A DNA stretch of 64,000 bases, taken from assembly GCA_041745535.1 (NCBI GenBank), contig JBGTIS010000054.1, positions 22,995-86,994 of the forward strand. The letters run 5' to 3'. Position 1 is the stretch's first letter, and each line of letters opens with the position of its first letter. Both the position numbers and the translations under genes were made by a program. A model generated the notes under the pieces. That model made no database searches and was not told where the DNA came from. It worked only from the letters and a program-made list of their open reading frames with translations. The stretch comes from JBGTIS01 sp041745535. Lineage in GTDB: Bacteria > Bacteroidota > Bacteroidia > Cytophagales > Cyclobacteriaceae. Shown here in pieces: positions 17,884 to 28,008 of this stretch.

Positions 17884-19176
17884 ATGAATTACCAGGAAAC
17901 ATTAGCGTATTTATACAATTCGCTGCCCATGTATCAGAAGGTTGGGCAAGTCGCGTTTAAGAAAGACCTTACCAATACCTGGGCACTTAGCGCGCATTTG
18001 GGCCATCCACACCAATCTTTTAAAGCAATTCATGTGGCAGGCACCAATGGAAAGGGCAGTTCTTCTCACAGCATAGCAGCCATATCGCAGGCTGCCGGTT
18101 ATAAAACAGGTTTATATACTTCGCCCCATTTAAAAAATTTTACCGAGCGCGTTAAAATTAATGGTATTGAAATTCCGGAGCAGGAAGTGGTGAACTTTGT
18201 GGCGGCCCATCAGGACATACTTGAAAAAATCCAACCTTCATTTTTTGAAATGACGGTGGGAATGGCTTTTGACTACTTCGCCCGGCAGCAGGTCGACTTT
18301 GCTGTAATTGAGGTCGGATTGGGTGGAAGGCTTGATTCTACTAACATTATTACCCCAGTGGCAAGTCTGATCACCAATATCAGCTTTGACCACCAGGAAA
18401 TGCTGGGGGATACACTGGAAAAAATAGCGGCAGAAAAAGCCGGAATTATCAAACCTAATGTGCCAGCGGTAATAAGTGAGAAGCAACCTGAAGTTACTAG
18501 GGTGTTCACCGAAAAGGCTGAATCTTTAAACGCACCCCTGTTTTTTGCTTCCGATAATTTTCAGATCGTACTTAAAAACAGTGAACTTGACCAGCAAAGT
18601 GTTGATGTATATGAGCAGGCCCAACTGAAATTTGAGGACCTTCAGTTGTCATTAGCAGGAAGCTATCAGTTGAAAAATATTGCCGGAATTTTACAAACCA
18701 TCACCGTGCTACAGGAACAGGGATATGCGATTTCTGACCAGCACATCCGGGAAGGCATTGGACGAATGAAAGTACTTACAGGCTTAAAGGGGCGCTGGCA
18801 AGTTCTTCAGAGAAACCCTGCTGTAATTTGCGACACAGCGCATAATGAAGCGGGCATCCGGGCAGTAATGAAGCAATTGTTGGCTTATCCGTATTTAAAT
18901 TTACACATGGTGATGGGAGTGGCGCGAGAAAAAAAACTAGAAACCATTCTTTCTCTTTTACCTGAAAAAGCCAGATACTATTTTTGCCAGGCTCAAATAC
19001 CCAGGGCCTTACCAGCCAGTGACTTAGCCGCGGCAGGTAAACACTTTGGATTGGAAGGAACGGTATTTGAAAATGTAAATCAGGCATTGAAAGCAGCACT
19101 GAAAGCAGCAGATGCGCGGGATATCATTTTTGTTGGCGGCAGCTCTTTTGTGGTAGCGGAAATTGAAAATTTATAA
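17884..19176 (+). CDS. folC: Folylpolyglutamate / dihydrofolate synthase
   Basis: Mur-ligase-family enzyme of 430 residues that adds glutamate to folates (and usually to dihydropteroate) in the cytosol with ATP. The start MNYQETLAYLYNSLPMYQ is the family N-terminus; an upstream in-frame ATG at 17860 would add eight unrelated residues. The ATP loop is GTNGKGS (53-59), followed by SPHLKNFTERV, EVGLGGRLDSTNII and SFDHQEMLGDT, all FolC signatures, and a C-terminal ligase domain with CDTAHN. The stop codon overlaps the trmB ATG by one base, so the two genes are translationally coupled. It is preceded by the long AT-rich gap. Confidence 0.93.
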   Translation: MNYQETLAYLYNSLPMYQKVGQVAFKKDLTNTWALSAHLGHPHQSFKAIHVAGTNGKGSSSHSIAAISQAAGYKTGLYTSPHLKNFTERVKINGIEIPEQEVVNFVAAHQDILEKIQPSFFEMTVGMAFDYFARQQVDFAVIEVGLGGRLDSTNIITPVASLITNISFDHQEMLGDTLEKIAAEKAGIIKPNVPAVISEKQPEVTRVFTEKAESLNAPLFFASDNFQIVLKNSELDQQSVDVYEQAQLKFEDLQLSLAGSYQLKNIAGILQTITVLQEQGYAISDQHIREGIGRMKVLTGLKGRWQVLQRNPAVICDTAHNEAGIRAVMKQLLAYPYLNLHMVMGVAREKKLETILSLLPEKARYYFCQAQIPRALPASDLAAAGKHFGLEGTVFENVNQALKAALKAADARDIIFVGGSSFVVAEIENL

Positions 19177-19835
19177 TGAGGAACAAATTAGAACGGTTCA
19201 GCGATAATGCTGTTCGAAAAAATGTAATTGAACCGGGAAAAGAAATATTCAGTAACATCAAAGGCAACTGGCATCAGCGCTATTTTGAAAACACCAACCC
19301 GATTGTGCTGGAATTGGGATGTGGAAAAGGGGAATATACCACCGGATTGGCACGCCTGTATCCTGATCATAATTACATTGGCGTTGATGTGAAAGGAGCA
19401 CGCATTTGGGTCGGCAGTTCCATGGCCATAGAAGAAAACCTGAAAAACGTAGCCTTTTTGCGAATTCGTATCCTGGATATCGATCAGCTTTTTAATCAGG
19501 ATGAAGTTGCTGGTATCTGGATCACCTTTCCTGATCCACAACCTAAAAAAAGGGATACCGACAAAAGGCTCACCAGTCCCAGATTCATTGAATTGTATAA
19601 AAAAATAATGAAACCTGGCGGAATGCTGCATTTCAAAACCGACAATAAAGCGCTATTTGAATATACGCTGGAAACTTTACAGGAAAGAAAAGATATCCAA
19701 AATCCGCGGCATACCTTCGACCTGTATCAGTCTGATTTACTGCGCCACCACCACGGTATTACTACCAGTTATGAAAGGAAGTTTGTAGACGAAGGATTAA
19801 AAATCCATTACCTGCAATGCAACATAACAGCATGA
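19176..19835 (+). CDS. trmB: tRNA (guanine-N7-)-methyltransferase
   Basis: TrmB, 219 residues, uses S-adenosylmethionine to methylate N7 of G46 in the tRNA variable loop. The SAM site is LELGCGKGEY, with the acidic motif GVDVKGARIW following. The family signature TFPDPQPKKRDTDKRLTSPRF and the substrate motif FKTDNKALFEYTLETL are both present. Length is usual. It overlaps folC by one base and converges on sprA with about 50 bp between them, where I see only a weak hairpin. Confidence 0.93.
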   Translation: MRNKLERFSDNAVRKNVIEPGKEIFSNIKGNWHQRYFENTNPIVLELGCGKGEYTTGLARLYPDHNYIGVDVKGARIWVGSSMAIEENLKNVAFLRIRILDIDQLFNQDEVAGIWITFPDPQPKKRDTDKRLTSPRFIELYKKIMKPGGMLHFKTDNKALFEYTLETLQERKDIQNPRHTFDLYQSDLLRHHHGITTSYERKFVDEGLKIHYLQCNITA

Positions 19836-19883
19836 GCATCGGAAAGTAATTTTTTATTTCTCATTCTGCGTTACTTCATTTTA

Positions 19884-22800
19884 TTATTGTGCCAGGTTAA
19901 ACCGAATCTGAGTGCCTAACTCGGTGGTGGTTCTTTTATACGAGTTGGTTACCCGCGGATCATTCACCGTACGGGTGTAATACAATTGTATCTGAAGTTT
20001 TTCATTCAGTACATAACTTACCGTTGGCCGGAGCTGGAAGTTGAGGTTGCCATTCGTAACCGTATTCTCTTCATCTATTTTACGCTGTATGGTTTCAGTA
20101 TCTTTAATGGCCATGGTTAACCGGAAGGTAAGGTCATTATCCAACACAATTTCTCTGCCCCGCAATTTAAAAGGCAGTTTAAATTTTGATTTGGTAAATC
20201 CCAGCTCCAAAGCAAAATCTTTGCTGTTGAGTTCGGTAATCTGGGCATTGGATAAGTTCAATGCCAGGTTCCTTTCCGTTCGGTATTCAAACCTGCCGGT
20301 AAGTCTGTTCTTGGTTCTCACATTAAAACCAATCAGCGGATTAAATCTTTCTATAATAGTAACCTGCTGAATGATATAAGTTGGTACAAACAAGCCATTT
20401 TCTGGATTCACTTCCGTAGCAGTGGCCGGATTGTAATCTTCGATCGGATTTCTAAGGTTCAGTAAATCATCGCTGTTATAAGCAAGTGCATTGGTAAAGC
20501 TGCTTACGTCATAAGCCGAACTGTAACCATGTGAAATACTCACCGACTGGAACACATCGGTAAGTGCTGGAATCAGGTTGGTTAAGCCGGTGTAGTCTAT
20601 GCGCCAGTTGGGTAACGGAATTTTAGGAAATGGATTCAAACTCACATCGCCTGGACTTTTCCCGGTGTAGGCAGCTAAAAATGAGGGGATCAGTACATCC
20701 TGTGAATTCAGATCGTATACGCCACTATCAACCGGGTTAGCGGCGGTTAATCTGCTGCTGATCGTGCTCCGGTAACCCTCGAAATTGCTGAAAGATTCGG
20801 AAACATTTTCAGCATTGTTTTTATCAAAAGCGGTACGGAGTGTAAAATAGGAAATAGAGTAATTCCCGCTTCGGGTAGGATTCAACGGTTCATATCCATT
20901 GTTTCCTGTATAGAATATTTCCTGGTACGAAGAGGTTTGGGTTTTATTTACATCAATTTGTATCCTAAAATCCCGTGCCGGTTCCACCAGGGCTTTTATG
21001 GCGATATTTTCCGTGGCAATCTGGCTGAAAGGAGTGGTTAGGATAGTATTCGAATCACTTTTCACCAACCAGCCTTCGCTGTATGCTTTGTAGCGAATAC
21101 TGGGATCCTGACTGCCCAGTAAAAATGGAATACCCGGCGCGTTGAAACTGCTATCCATGCCAAAGAAATTAACGGTAGGCTTAAATCCGGGCAACTGGGT
21201 TCCCTCATTAATGTTATAAGTGACATTAATGCTGCGCAACGACATAAGCAGTCGAAGAAAACCTTTTACAAATTTTTGTTCAGAAGGACTTTCTTCCGAA
21301 GCCTGATCCGCATTTTCCGCGTTATCGGTTGGCGGAGGCGTTCTTCGCCGTTGTGGCGGCCCATTAATGTCTCTTAAAAACGCGATCTTATTGTATAAAG
21401 TCACAAAATCTAACTGACCATTCAGTGCCTGATCACGGTTGTTTTCAATGGTATTTCCATAGATTTCTGCCTGGCTGAGTTCTCCCGGCAACTGACTGTA
21501 CGCGCCGGCACGCCAGTTATAACCCGCGGCATACCGTACGTCAGCTTTTATCCAGTCGGTAATAGGAATTCTGTCCAGCGGCACGGTATAGGTACCGCTT
21601 ACCGACTGGGTGTAATTTTTTATTCTTCCTAATTTTTTTAAATTATTGATGATGGTATCCTCCTGTTCGGTGGAATACTGGTCGATATCGCCAAAGGGTT
21701 CATCAATAATGGCATTGGCCTGGGCGGTATAATCCAGCGACAGATTACGGGTAAGATTCCACCTCAGGTTATACAATCGATTAAAGGTAAACGATTTCTG
21801 ATAATAGGGGGCAATGCCCACGGTGGTGAGATCAGCATTTCGCAGCTGGGTTTTGATATAACTTCGGTTCAACTCAGCACTCACGCTCACACTGGTTGGT
21901 AATGGAGAAAAATTAAAATCACGTAACAGGGCCAACCAGGGCGATTGTATATTGGTAAAAGGTTCTACTGAAATGGTAGGAAACGAATAATTATAGCCAA
22001 TACCACCCCGCGTTAAACGCTGGATGTACGCTGCCGTATTAAAATTACTTTCCTCCACATCGCTGTACGAATAGCTGAAGGTAAAATTAGATAAATCGTA
22101 AAACTGACTTTTGGTATCGTTGGTTTTTATTTTCCTCACGTTTGTAAAGTTCAGGCTTCTCCTTACCGATTGGGCCGTTACAATGTCCAGGTAATTTCGC
22201 CTTTCTACCGGATCGGCAATAGCATTCAGAGAGGCATCCAGCGGTATGTCCGGATCTTTCGGATCGTATTGGGGAACAGATTTTCCTTCTTCATAGCTTA
22301 CATACATGGGCAGGCTTAAGCCAAACTTTTCGGGGAAGAATTTATCTAAGGTTACATTAGCCGAAACGTCGTACTCCGTAATTTCTTCCCGGCTGCGTTC
22401 TGAAATTCTGGATTGGATGCTACCAAAGCCATTGGTAATATGACGAACCGAAGCGGTAACATTGGCAAAGTCAGCCAGTTTGGCATTGATCCTGGCATTG
22501 GCAGCCCAGCCCTGCCTGCGGTCAAAATCGGTTACCCGCAATTCGTTGGCCCAGATGCAGATGGATTTGGCGGCCCGATCTTCACTCTCCGGGTTGCGCA
22601 CCCCGATCATTACCGTTTGTACAGTACTCAGGTCAGGACGACCTACTACGGAGATGCGGTTGCGACCAATTTTTTGGGTATATGGAAGATTGGTATCCAC
22701 ATTGGCCTTGTCACGGGCAGACTTCACCGCATATAAATCATTCAGTACAAAATCAAATTCGTTTTCTTCCGGCCATACTACCTGCGGATCAGCAATACCG

Positions 22801-25800
22801 GGTTGCGACATTACCAGCGGAATTTCCACTTCGTAGTAGTTTTCGGTGAAATCTGTTCCTAACCGGATAAATCCGTATACCGTGCTGTCGGTGGCATTGT
22901 CGCTTTCCGCATGGATAAACATTTTGATTTTCCCATAATTAATCAGGTCCAGATTCATGTTTTTGTAGGCAGCCCGTGAATCTTTATCCAGCAGGTTTTC
23001 AATACAAAGCTGCAACGATTGTTCGTTTACCTGGCGCTCAATGGCAGAAGTATTATCACGGTCGCGTTTAAAGCCGGGAGGCAACACATAAGGTGAGCGA
23101 TTGGCACCACCTTCTCCGTTTTCTTCTATATTCACAGCCGAAACGGTAAACCGGGCATCATACGGTTCGGGCACTTCAAAAAGGCCTTTATCAAAAAGGT
23201 TCCCTTCGTATTTTCGCCACTGGCTGCCTACCAACTGGAATTTTACAAAACGCATCACTACCGGTTGTTGCCAGCCGGTTAAATACGTACGAATGTACCG
23301 GATAGATTTAAATCCGTTGATATTCCCCTGTACCCGGTTGGGTTCACGAATAGGAATGCGAAACAGGTACCATTTGATATTGGCGTTGGGAACGGTTACC
23401 TCATCCACAATATTATGCTTGCCTACCGCCAGATCTCCTTTTCTAAGCCTGATGCGGTATTCATAGTATTCTTCCAGTTCATTCAGGGTATTGTCCCGGT
23501 TCAGGTCTTCATTATCAGGAGTTTGCGTGCCGGAAGGCGTATACCGGGTATTGGGATTGTTCACGATGGGAGAGTTTCCTTCATGGTTATTAAAGGCCTT
23601 GTATCGCTCTACAATTTGCGCGTCCTGTGCATCCCATTCCGCATCCAGATAATACCTGAAATTATCGGCAGACGGGTCGCCTAACACGGCATCACGGGCC
23701 TGGGCCGGCAATCGGTTGATAAAGTTCTGGTCAAAGAAACTTACTTCGTTTTGGTTCTTTAAACCATCCTGTCCTATATCCTGGTTATTGCGGATTTCCG
23801 CGGAATTGTCAAAAGCATCGAGGAGAAACTGTTGGGTGGTAACTTTTCCCCATACAGTGGTATCTACCTTGTTGTCAGTATTATCGGCGGGCAATCCATT
23901 CTCAAAACCATGCCGGTCGTCCTGAATTAAATCTTCAGAAACACTACCCAGGTTAATTACCAGTTCGCCGCCTGTGGTATTGTTTACATTATTCACGCCG
24001 TCCTGTACTACGCCATTGGGGCCATCGATAAATGGGTCCATTAACCAGAATTCCAGGTACTCTACGTTGGTTTTATCGAAATCCACGTCGGAAGTTATGG
24101 CCCGGCTGATACCCCCCCAGTTGGTAGTAGGGTCGGGGAGAAACCCCTCATTGGTGAGATTAGGGTTGTAGTTATACGAACCTCTTTCTTCCGGAAAATA
24201 GGCAATGTCAAATGCGGGAATATTGGTATTCACTACCTGCTTTTGTTGCCCGGGAAACACCTCCTGCGGAAAAATAGCTCTTTCGTAATGGTTGGTAATA
24301 TCATCGGGCAGGTTGTCGGGTTTCAGGCCGCCCTGTCGGGTATAAAAGGCTGTATTGTCAACCGTATACCAGGCTATTTTGGCTCTTTTATAACCTAAAC
24401 CCAGACTGCTTCCGGCAATTGCCTGCTGGTCGAACCGCTTGTCGTCGGTAATAGGCGTGGCCGCCAGTTGCCAGCTATTCAACTGGCCGAGGCTGAAAGG
24501 CGTGACTGTATTTTCAAAATCGTCGATATAAGAAGTTCCTTCTCCATCTACAATGTTAGAAGTGCCGGGAATAAGCTGGGCATATTCGGCATTTACGGTA
24601 ATGGTAGAAAGTTCCTTGGTTTGAATCAACGGTAGGAAATCCACCATTTTGGTAATGAAACGGGAATCTTTCCGGTAATTAAGGTCAAAACCAAACTGGG
24701 TGTTTCTGGTAGGTTCATCCCCAATACTGATTCTGGAAACGATGGGCCGTTCATTCAGGTGCAACAAAGTGGCGCCCAGGTTAATATCTTCGTTGAACTG
24801 ATAATCGAACCGGGTTCCGAAAAAAGAGCGGGTTTGAAAATTAAACAGGTCAGCTTTCTCATAGGTAATTCTGATTTTCTTTCCCGAACTGCTTACCCCT
24901 TCGTTCAGAATATTTACTTTACCCAGATTATAATCTACCGTATAGTCAGTTCCTTCAGTAAGCAGGGTATTGCCGGCATATACCACCACCGAACCTTCGG
25001 CAATATTAATTCCGGGTAACATAATTTCGCTGGAAGAACCGGCGGTATACTGACCCACCAGAAAAAACTTGTTTTTATTGGTTTCCAGTTCTGCCTCTGC
25101 CTTGGTAGTTTCATACAAGGCATTGTATACGTATTTGTTTTTCAGGTTTTGCTGCCCTGCCGAAAAAAGGGTGTCCAGGTCCTGCCCAAAAGGTTCCAGC
25201 ACCGGAAAAATTATGTTGCCAAAATTGGTATTGATCGTGATGCCTTCAATAAAGTCAAAGTTTCCATCTGAAGGCCGGTCGTTATTCGGATTGAGTCGGT
25301 CTAACCCTAGTAATTGGATAAGCGGGACATCCTGAACCCCTGGACCACCTTCGTGTAAGCTGGGGTTATCAACACCAGAGGCATCATCGCGGTAAATAAT
25401 ACGCAACTGAAAACCTTCCTGGCTTACCTGGCTGGCATTCAGTCCGTATACATTTTTCATCATCAGGTCCCAGGTGGGTACCTCAGTATCAATTTTATTG
25501 GGACGTAACATTTTCAGGAAAATAACCTGGTTTTCAGATCGGTTCTGGTAGTCTTCGGTGAGCTCGCCTACCTTATAAGGTTGTCCGTTATAGGTATATT
25601 CATAAGCTACGGCCAGTACCTCATCGTTCTGTAACTTCCGGAACAGAGAAATATAACCCAGTTGAGAGTTGAATTCATATTCTTTTTCGTCCAGTTTTCT
25701 GGCAGATGATACTTTTACATAGTCTACAGAATTCTCGAAACCAAATGTGCTTTCCAGAATGCTGCCTACCTGATTGGCATCGCGAACTCCTGGTGTGCCT

Positions 25801-27083
25801 TGCAATTCCTGATACAGGGTGTTGGCGCCATTGGCTGAAGGTACATTGCCATTGCCACCAAACTGATCTTTCCGATACACGCGGTTGCCTTCTCCAAGGT
25901 CCATAAAAGCCACAAAATTCCGCTGGGTTTCCGTATCGTTGTTTCTGTTCAGCACATATACTTCCACCCGGGTAATATTTACCCCGGAAGTAACCTGCGG
26001 AATGGCGCTTAACCATTTTTCATAGTTATTCCGAAAAAAATGTCCCAGGAAAAAGTGGCGGTTTTCGTCGTATTCGGAAGCCCGAAGCGAAAATTCCCTG
26101 GCCTGTGTGCCACCTTCAATCTCTACAGCATCCGATTGTCCACGCTGTACGGAAGCTACGCCGGTAACAAATAGTTTTCCGAACTGTAACTGCGTTTTCA
26201 TACCAAACAAACTTTGCGAACCACTCATTAAGCTGTTGGTTACCGGCAGGCTCACCGTTCCCAATTCTATTTTCTTAATAATTTCTTCCTCAAAGCCGGT
26301 GTATTCTACCTTTACATCGTTCTGAAAGTCGAAAGAATTATTGTTGTCGAAATTAGCGGTTACGGCCAGTTTTTCACCTACTTTACCCACCACATTCAGG
26401 CTGATCTGCTGGTCGAAATCGAAGTTTACCGTACGTTGCTGGCGAATGGGTATTTGCGGATTATTAATGCGCTGGGCCCGGGCACCAAAATCAAGGGTAA
26501 CAAACCCATTCGGCTGAATATCAACAAAAGAGCCACCAAATATCCTGTCGAACAAAGGTGAGGTATAAATGGGTGGAATGAGCTGACGACCACTGACGGC
26601 ACTTTCACCATCCAGACCGGCAGACCGGTTTTTCCAGTAATCTTTGATCATTTGCTCGTCGTTATACTGCGAGAACTGTTCGAAAGACATGCTGGTGGTA
26701 GGGCGGTAATTTAAATCGCCAATTTTTTCGTAAATGGTATAATTGAGTCCGGTATCAATTTCAACATCCATTTTCAGGCTGGCCGGGTCCTGTAATAACA
26801 AAGGAGAAGGTGAAGTAATATCAGAAAATGAAAAAGGATCGCCCAGCCGGTCTTTAGGTTGATACGTTGGCATACTGGAAGGCTTGTAGGGCTGATTGGA
26901 TAAACTGTCTGCCTGCAAAGAATCGACCGGAATGGTATCCAAAGGAATGGTGTCGCTTGGAACGCTCAGCAGACTATCAGCTTCATCAACCGGGGTAACC
27001 TGTCCTATCACAATAAGGCTGTCGCATACCAATAGCAGGAAGCATGAAAAAAATGCTATCAAAAAAGGTGATAGCTGTCGCAT
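19884..27083 (-). CDS. sprA: Cell-surface protein SprA, type IX secretion translocon
   Basis: The giant outer-membrane translocon of the type IX secretion system (2399 residues, close to the 2400 of the Flavobacterium johnsoniae protein). SprA forms a 36-strand barrel through which folded cargo such as gliding adhesins leaves the periplasm. Visible: a signal peptide (cleaved near residue 28, VIGQ), a Pro/Ser/Asp-rich linker (30-75), then repeated SprA motility-domain sequence, for example RTVNFDFDQQISLNVVGKVG, NDVKVEYTGFEEEIIKKIE and GMKTQLQFGKLFVTG near 225-310. Similar strand patterns run to the end, which closes RTTTELGTQIRFNLAQ. It lies 65 bp downstream of ruvA on the same strand, an arrangement seen in many Bacteroidota. 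No frameshift is apparent over the full length. Confidence 0.96.
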   Translation of the reverse strand: MRQLSPFLIAFFSCFLLLVCDSLIVIGQVTPVDEADSLLSVPSDTIPLDTIPVDSLQADSLSNQPYKPSSMPTYQPKDRLGDPFSFSDITSPSPLLLQDPASLKMDVEIDTGLNYTIYEKIGDLNYRPTTSMSFEQFSQYNDEQMIKDYWKNRSAGLDGESAVSGRQLIPPIYTSPLFDRIFGGSFVDIQPNGFVTLDFGARAQRINNPQIPIRQQRTVNFDFDQQISLNVVGKVGEKLAVTANFDNNNSFDFQNDVKVEYTGFEEEIIKKIELGTVSLPVTNSLMSGSQSLFGMKTQLQFGKLFVTGVASVQRGQSDAVEIEGGTQAREFSLRASEYDENRHFFLGHFFRNNYEKWLSAIPQVTSGVNITRVEVYVLNRNNDTETQRNFVAFMDLGEGNRVYRKDQFGGNGNVPSANGANTLYQELQGTPGVRDANQVGSILESTFGFENSVDYVKVSSARKLDEKEYEFNSQLGYISLFRKLQNDEVLAVAYEYTYNGQPYKVGELTEDYQNRSENQVIFLKMLRPNKIDTEVPTWDLMMKNVYGLNASQVSQEGFQLRIIYRDDASGVDNPSLHEGGPGVQDVPLIQLLGLDRLNPNNDRPSDGNFDFIEGITINTNFGNIIFPVLEPFGQDLDTLFSAGQQNLKNKYVYNALYETTKAEAELETNKNKFFLVGQYTAGSSSEIMLPGINIAEGSVVVYAGNTLLTEGTDYTVDYNLGKVNILNEGVSSSGKKIRITYEKADLFNFQTRSFFGTRFDYQFNEDINLGATLLHLNERPIVSRISIGDEPTRNTQFGFDLNYRKDSRFITKMVDFLPLIQTKELSTITVNAEYAQLIPGTSNIVDGEGTSYIDDFENTVTPFSLGQLNSWQLAATPITDDKRFDQQAIAGSSLGLGYKRAKIAWYTVDNTAFYTRQGGLKPDNLPDDITNHYERAIFPQEVFPGQQKQVVNTNIPAFDIAYFPEERGSYNYNPNLTNEGFLPDPTTNWGGISRAITSDVDFDKTNVEYLEFWLMDPFIDGPNGVVQDGVNNVNNTTGGELVINLGSVSEDLIQDDRHGFENGLPADNTDNKVDTTVWGKVTTQQFLLDAFDNSAEIRNNQDIGQDGLKNQNEVSFFDQNFINRLPAQARDAVLGDPSADNFRYYLDAEWDAQDAQIVERYKAFNNHEGNSPIVNNPNTRYTPSGTQTPDNEDLNRDNTLNELEEYYEYRIRLRKGDLAVGKHNIVDEVTVPNANIKWYLFRIPIREPNRVQGNINGFKSIRYIRTYLTGWQQPVVMRFVKFQLVGSQWRKYEGNLFDKGLFEVPEPYDARFTVSAVNIEENGEGGANRSPYVLPPGFKRDRDNTSAIERQVNEQSLQLCIENLLDKDSRAAYKNMNLDLINYGKIKMFIHAESDNATDSTVYGFIRLGTDFTENYYEVEIPLVMSQPGIADPQVVWPEENEFDFVLNDLYAVKSARDKANVDTNLPYTQKIGRNRISVVGRPDLSTVQTVMIGVRNPESEDRAAKSICIWANELRVTDFDRRQGWAANARINAKLADFANVTASVRHITNGFGSIQSRISERSREEITEYDVSANVTLDKFFPEKFGLSLPMYVSYEEGKSVPQYDPKDPDIPLDASLNAIADPVERRNYLDIVTAQSVRRSLNFTNVRKIKTNDTKSQFYDLSNFTFSYSYSDVEESNFNTAAYIQRLTRGGIGYNYSFPTISVEPFTNIQSPWLALLRDFNFSPLPTSVSVSAELNRSYIKTQLRNADLTTVGIAPYYQKSFTFNRLYNLRWNLTRNLSLDYTAQANAIIDEPFGDIDQYSTEQEDTIINNLKKLGRIKNYTQSVSGTYTVPLDRIPITDWIKADVRYAAGYNWRAGAYSQLPGELSQAEIYGNTIENNRDQALNGQLDFVTLYNKIAFLRDINGPPQRRRTPPPTDNAENADQASEESPSEQKFVKGFLRLLMSLRSINVTYNINEGTQLPGFKPTVNFFGMDSSFNAPGIPFLLGSQDPSIRYKAYSEGWLVKSDSNTILTTPFSQIATENIAIKALVEPARDFRIQIDVNKTQTSSYQEIFYTGNNGYEPLNPTRSGNYSISYFTLRTAFDKNNAENVSESFSNFEGYRSTISSRLTAANPVDSGVYDLNSQDVLIPSFLAAYTGKSPGDVSLNPFPKIPLPNWRIDYTGLTNLIPALTDVFQSVSISHGYSSAYDVSSFTNALAYNSDDLLNLRNPIEDYNPATATEVNPENGLFVPTYIIQQVTIIERFNPLIGFNVRTKNRLTGRFEYRTERNLALNLSNAQITELNSKDFALELGFTKSKFKLPFKLRGREIVLDNDLTFRLTMAIKDTETIQRKIDEENTVTNGNLNFQLRPTVSYVLNEKLQIQLYYTRTVNDPRVTNSYKRTTTELGTQIRFNLAQ

Positions 27084-27148
27084 GAAATCAGTGGTTTAAG
27101 GTAATGTTGAATGTTTAACAACGAATAAATAATTCTGGTAATGTATAT

Positions 27149-27760
27149 TTAAGCCGTTTTAAGGGCTGTTTTTATTAAATCTTCCAGCATAATTGGCTTT
27201 AAGTCTTTTCTTTTTTGCCAATCGCTCAGCACTTTGTCGATACTTTTTTCGGCGACTGCTTTGCTCATGCCAAGCGTGACTAATGCAGTCAACGCTTCGG
27301 TTCGTAATGTATTGTATGTGCCAAATGGTAATCCTGTAACTTTTCCGTCAGAAGTTTCCTCCTTTCTGGTTTTGTCCTGTAACTCCAAAACAATACGCTG
27401 GGCAGTTTTCGCGCCAATACCTTTTATGCTCTGAATGGTTTTAATATCTCCTGTACTGATAGCGGCTTTCAGGTTGGATACCGATAGGGAAGAAAGCATC
27501 ACCAAAGCTGTATTGGGACCTACGCCTGAAATGCCGATTAAATCCAGAAAAAGTTTTTTTTCGTTATCTTCAGCAAACCCATACAGGGTATGGGCATCTT
27601 CTTTAATGTGCAGGTAAGTAAGTAGTTTAATTGACTCTTTGTCCTGTAAATAATCATAGGTATGCAAAGAAATTCTAAGTTCATAACCCAATCCATTTAC
27701 ATCAACAATCACATTAGTCGGTTCCTTCTGGGTCAATTTCCCTTGTATGTATGCAAACAT
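27149..27760 (-). CDS. ruvA: Holliday junction helicase subunit RuvA
   Basis: RuvA, 203 residues, binds the four-way junction as a tetramer and loads the RuvB motor during recombination and fork repair. The N-terminal OB-fold (1-63) opens MFAYIQGKLTQK, the middle domain has the two helix-hairpin-helix motifs GISGVGPNTAL (about 76) and IKGIGAKTAQRIVLEL (about 110), and the C-terminal three-helix domain (about 150-203) that contacts RuvB is present, joined by a flexible linker. It is upstream of sprA on the same strand and divergent from the TPR-phosphatase gene. Confidence 0.95.
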   Translation of the reverse strand: MFAYIQGKLTQKEPTNVIVDVNGLGYELRISLHTYDYLQDKESIKLLTYLHIKEDAHTLYGFAEDNEKKLFLDLIGISGVGPNTALVMLSSLSVSNLKAAISTGDIKTIQSIKGIGAKTAQRIVLELQDKTRKEETSDGKVTGLPFGTYNTLRTEALTALVTLGMSKAVAEKSIDKVLSDWQKRKDLKPIMLEDLIKTALKTA

Positions 27761-28008
27761 AAAATAATTATCTAAAAATCCTGAAATATAGGTTTCCGGG
27801 GTAATCTGTGCGCGAAATTATCATACTTTTATAATTCACCAAACATGGGAAAGTACAGGTTTGATAATAATTTTTCGTAATTTGAAACTAAATTTTTATA
27901 TATCTATAAATATATTTAAGTTTTTAGCGCAGCTATACCTTTATTAATAGTTTAAAAAATTACCGATTACTAAATTAGCACTTAAGAATTTCAATTAAAA
28001 AAATAGGA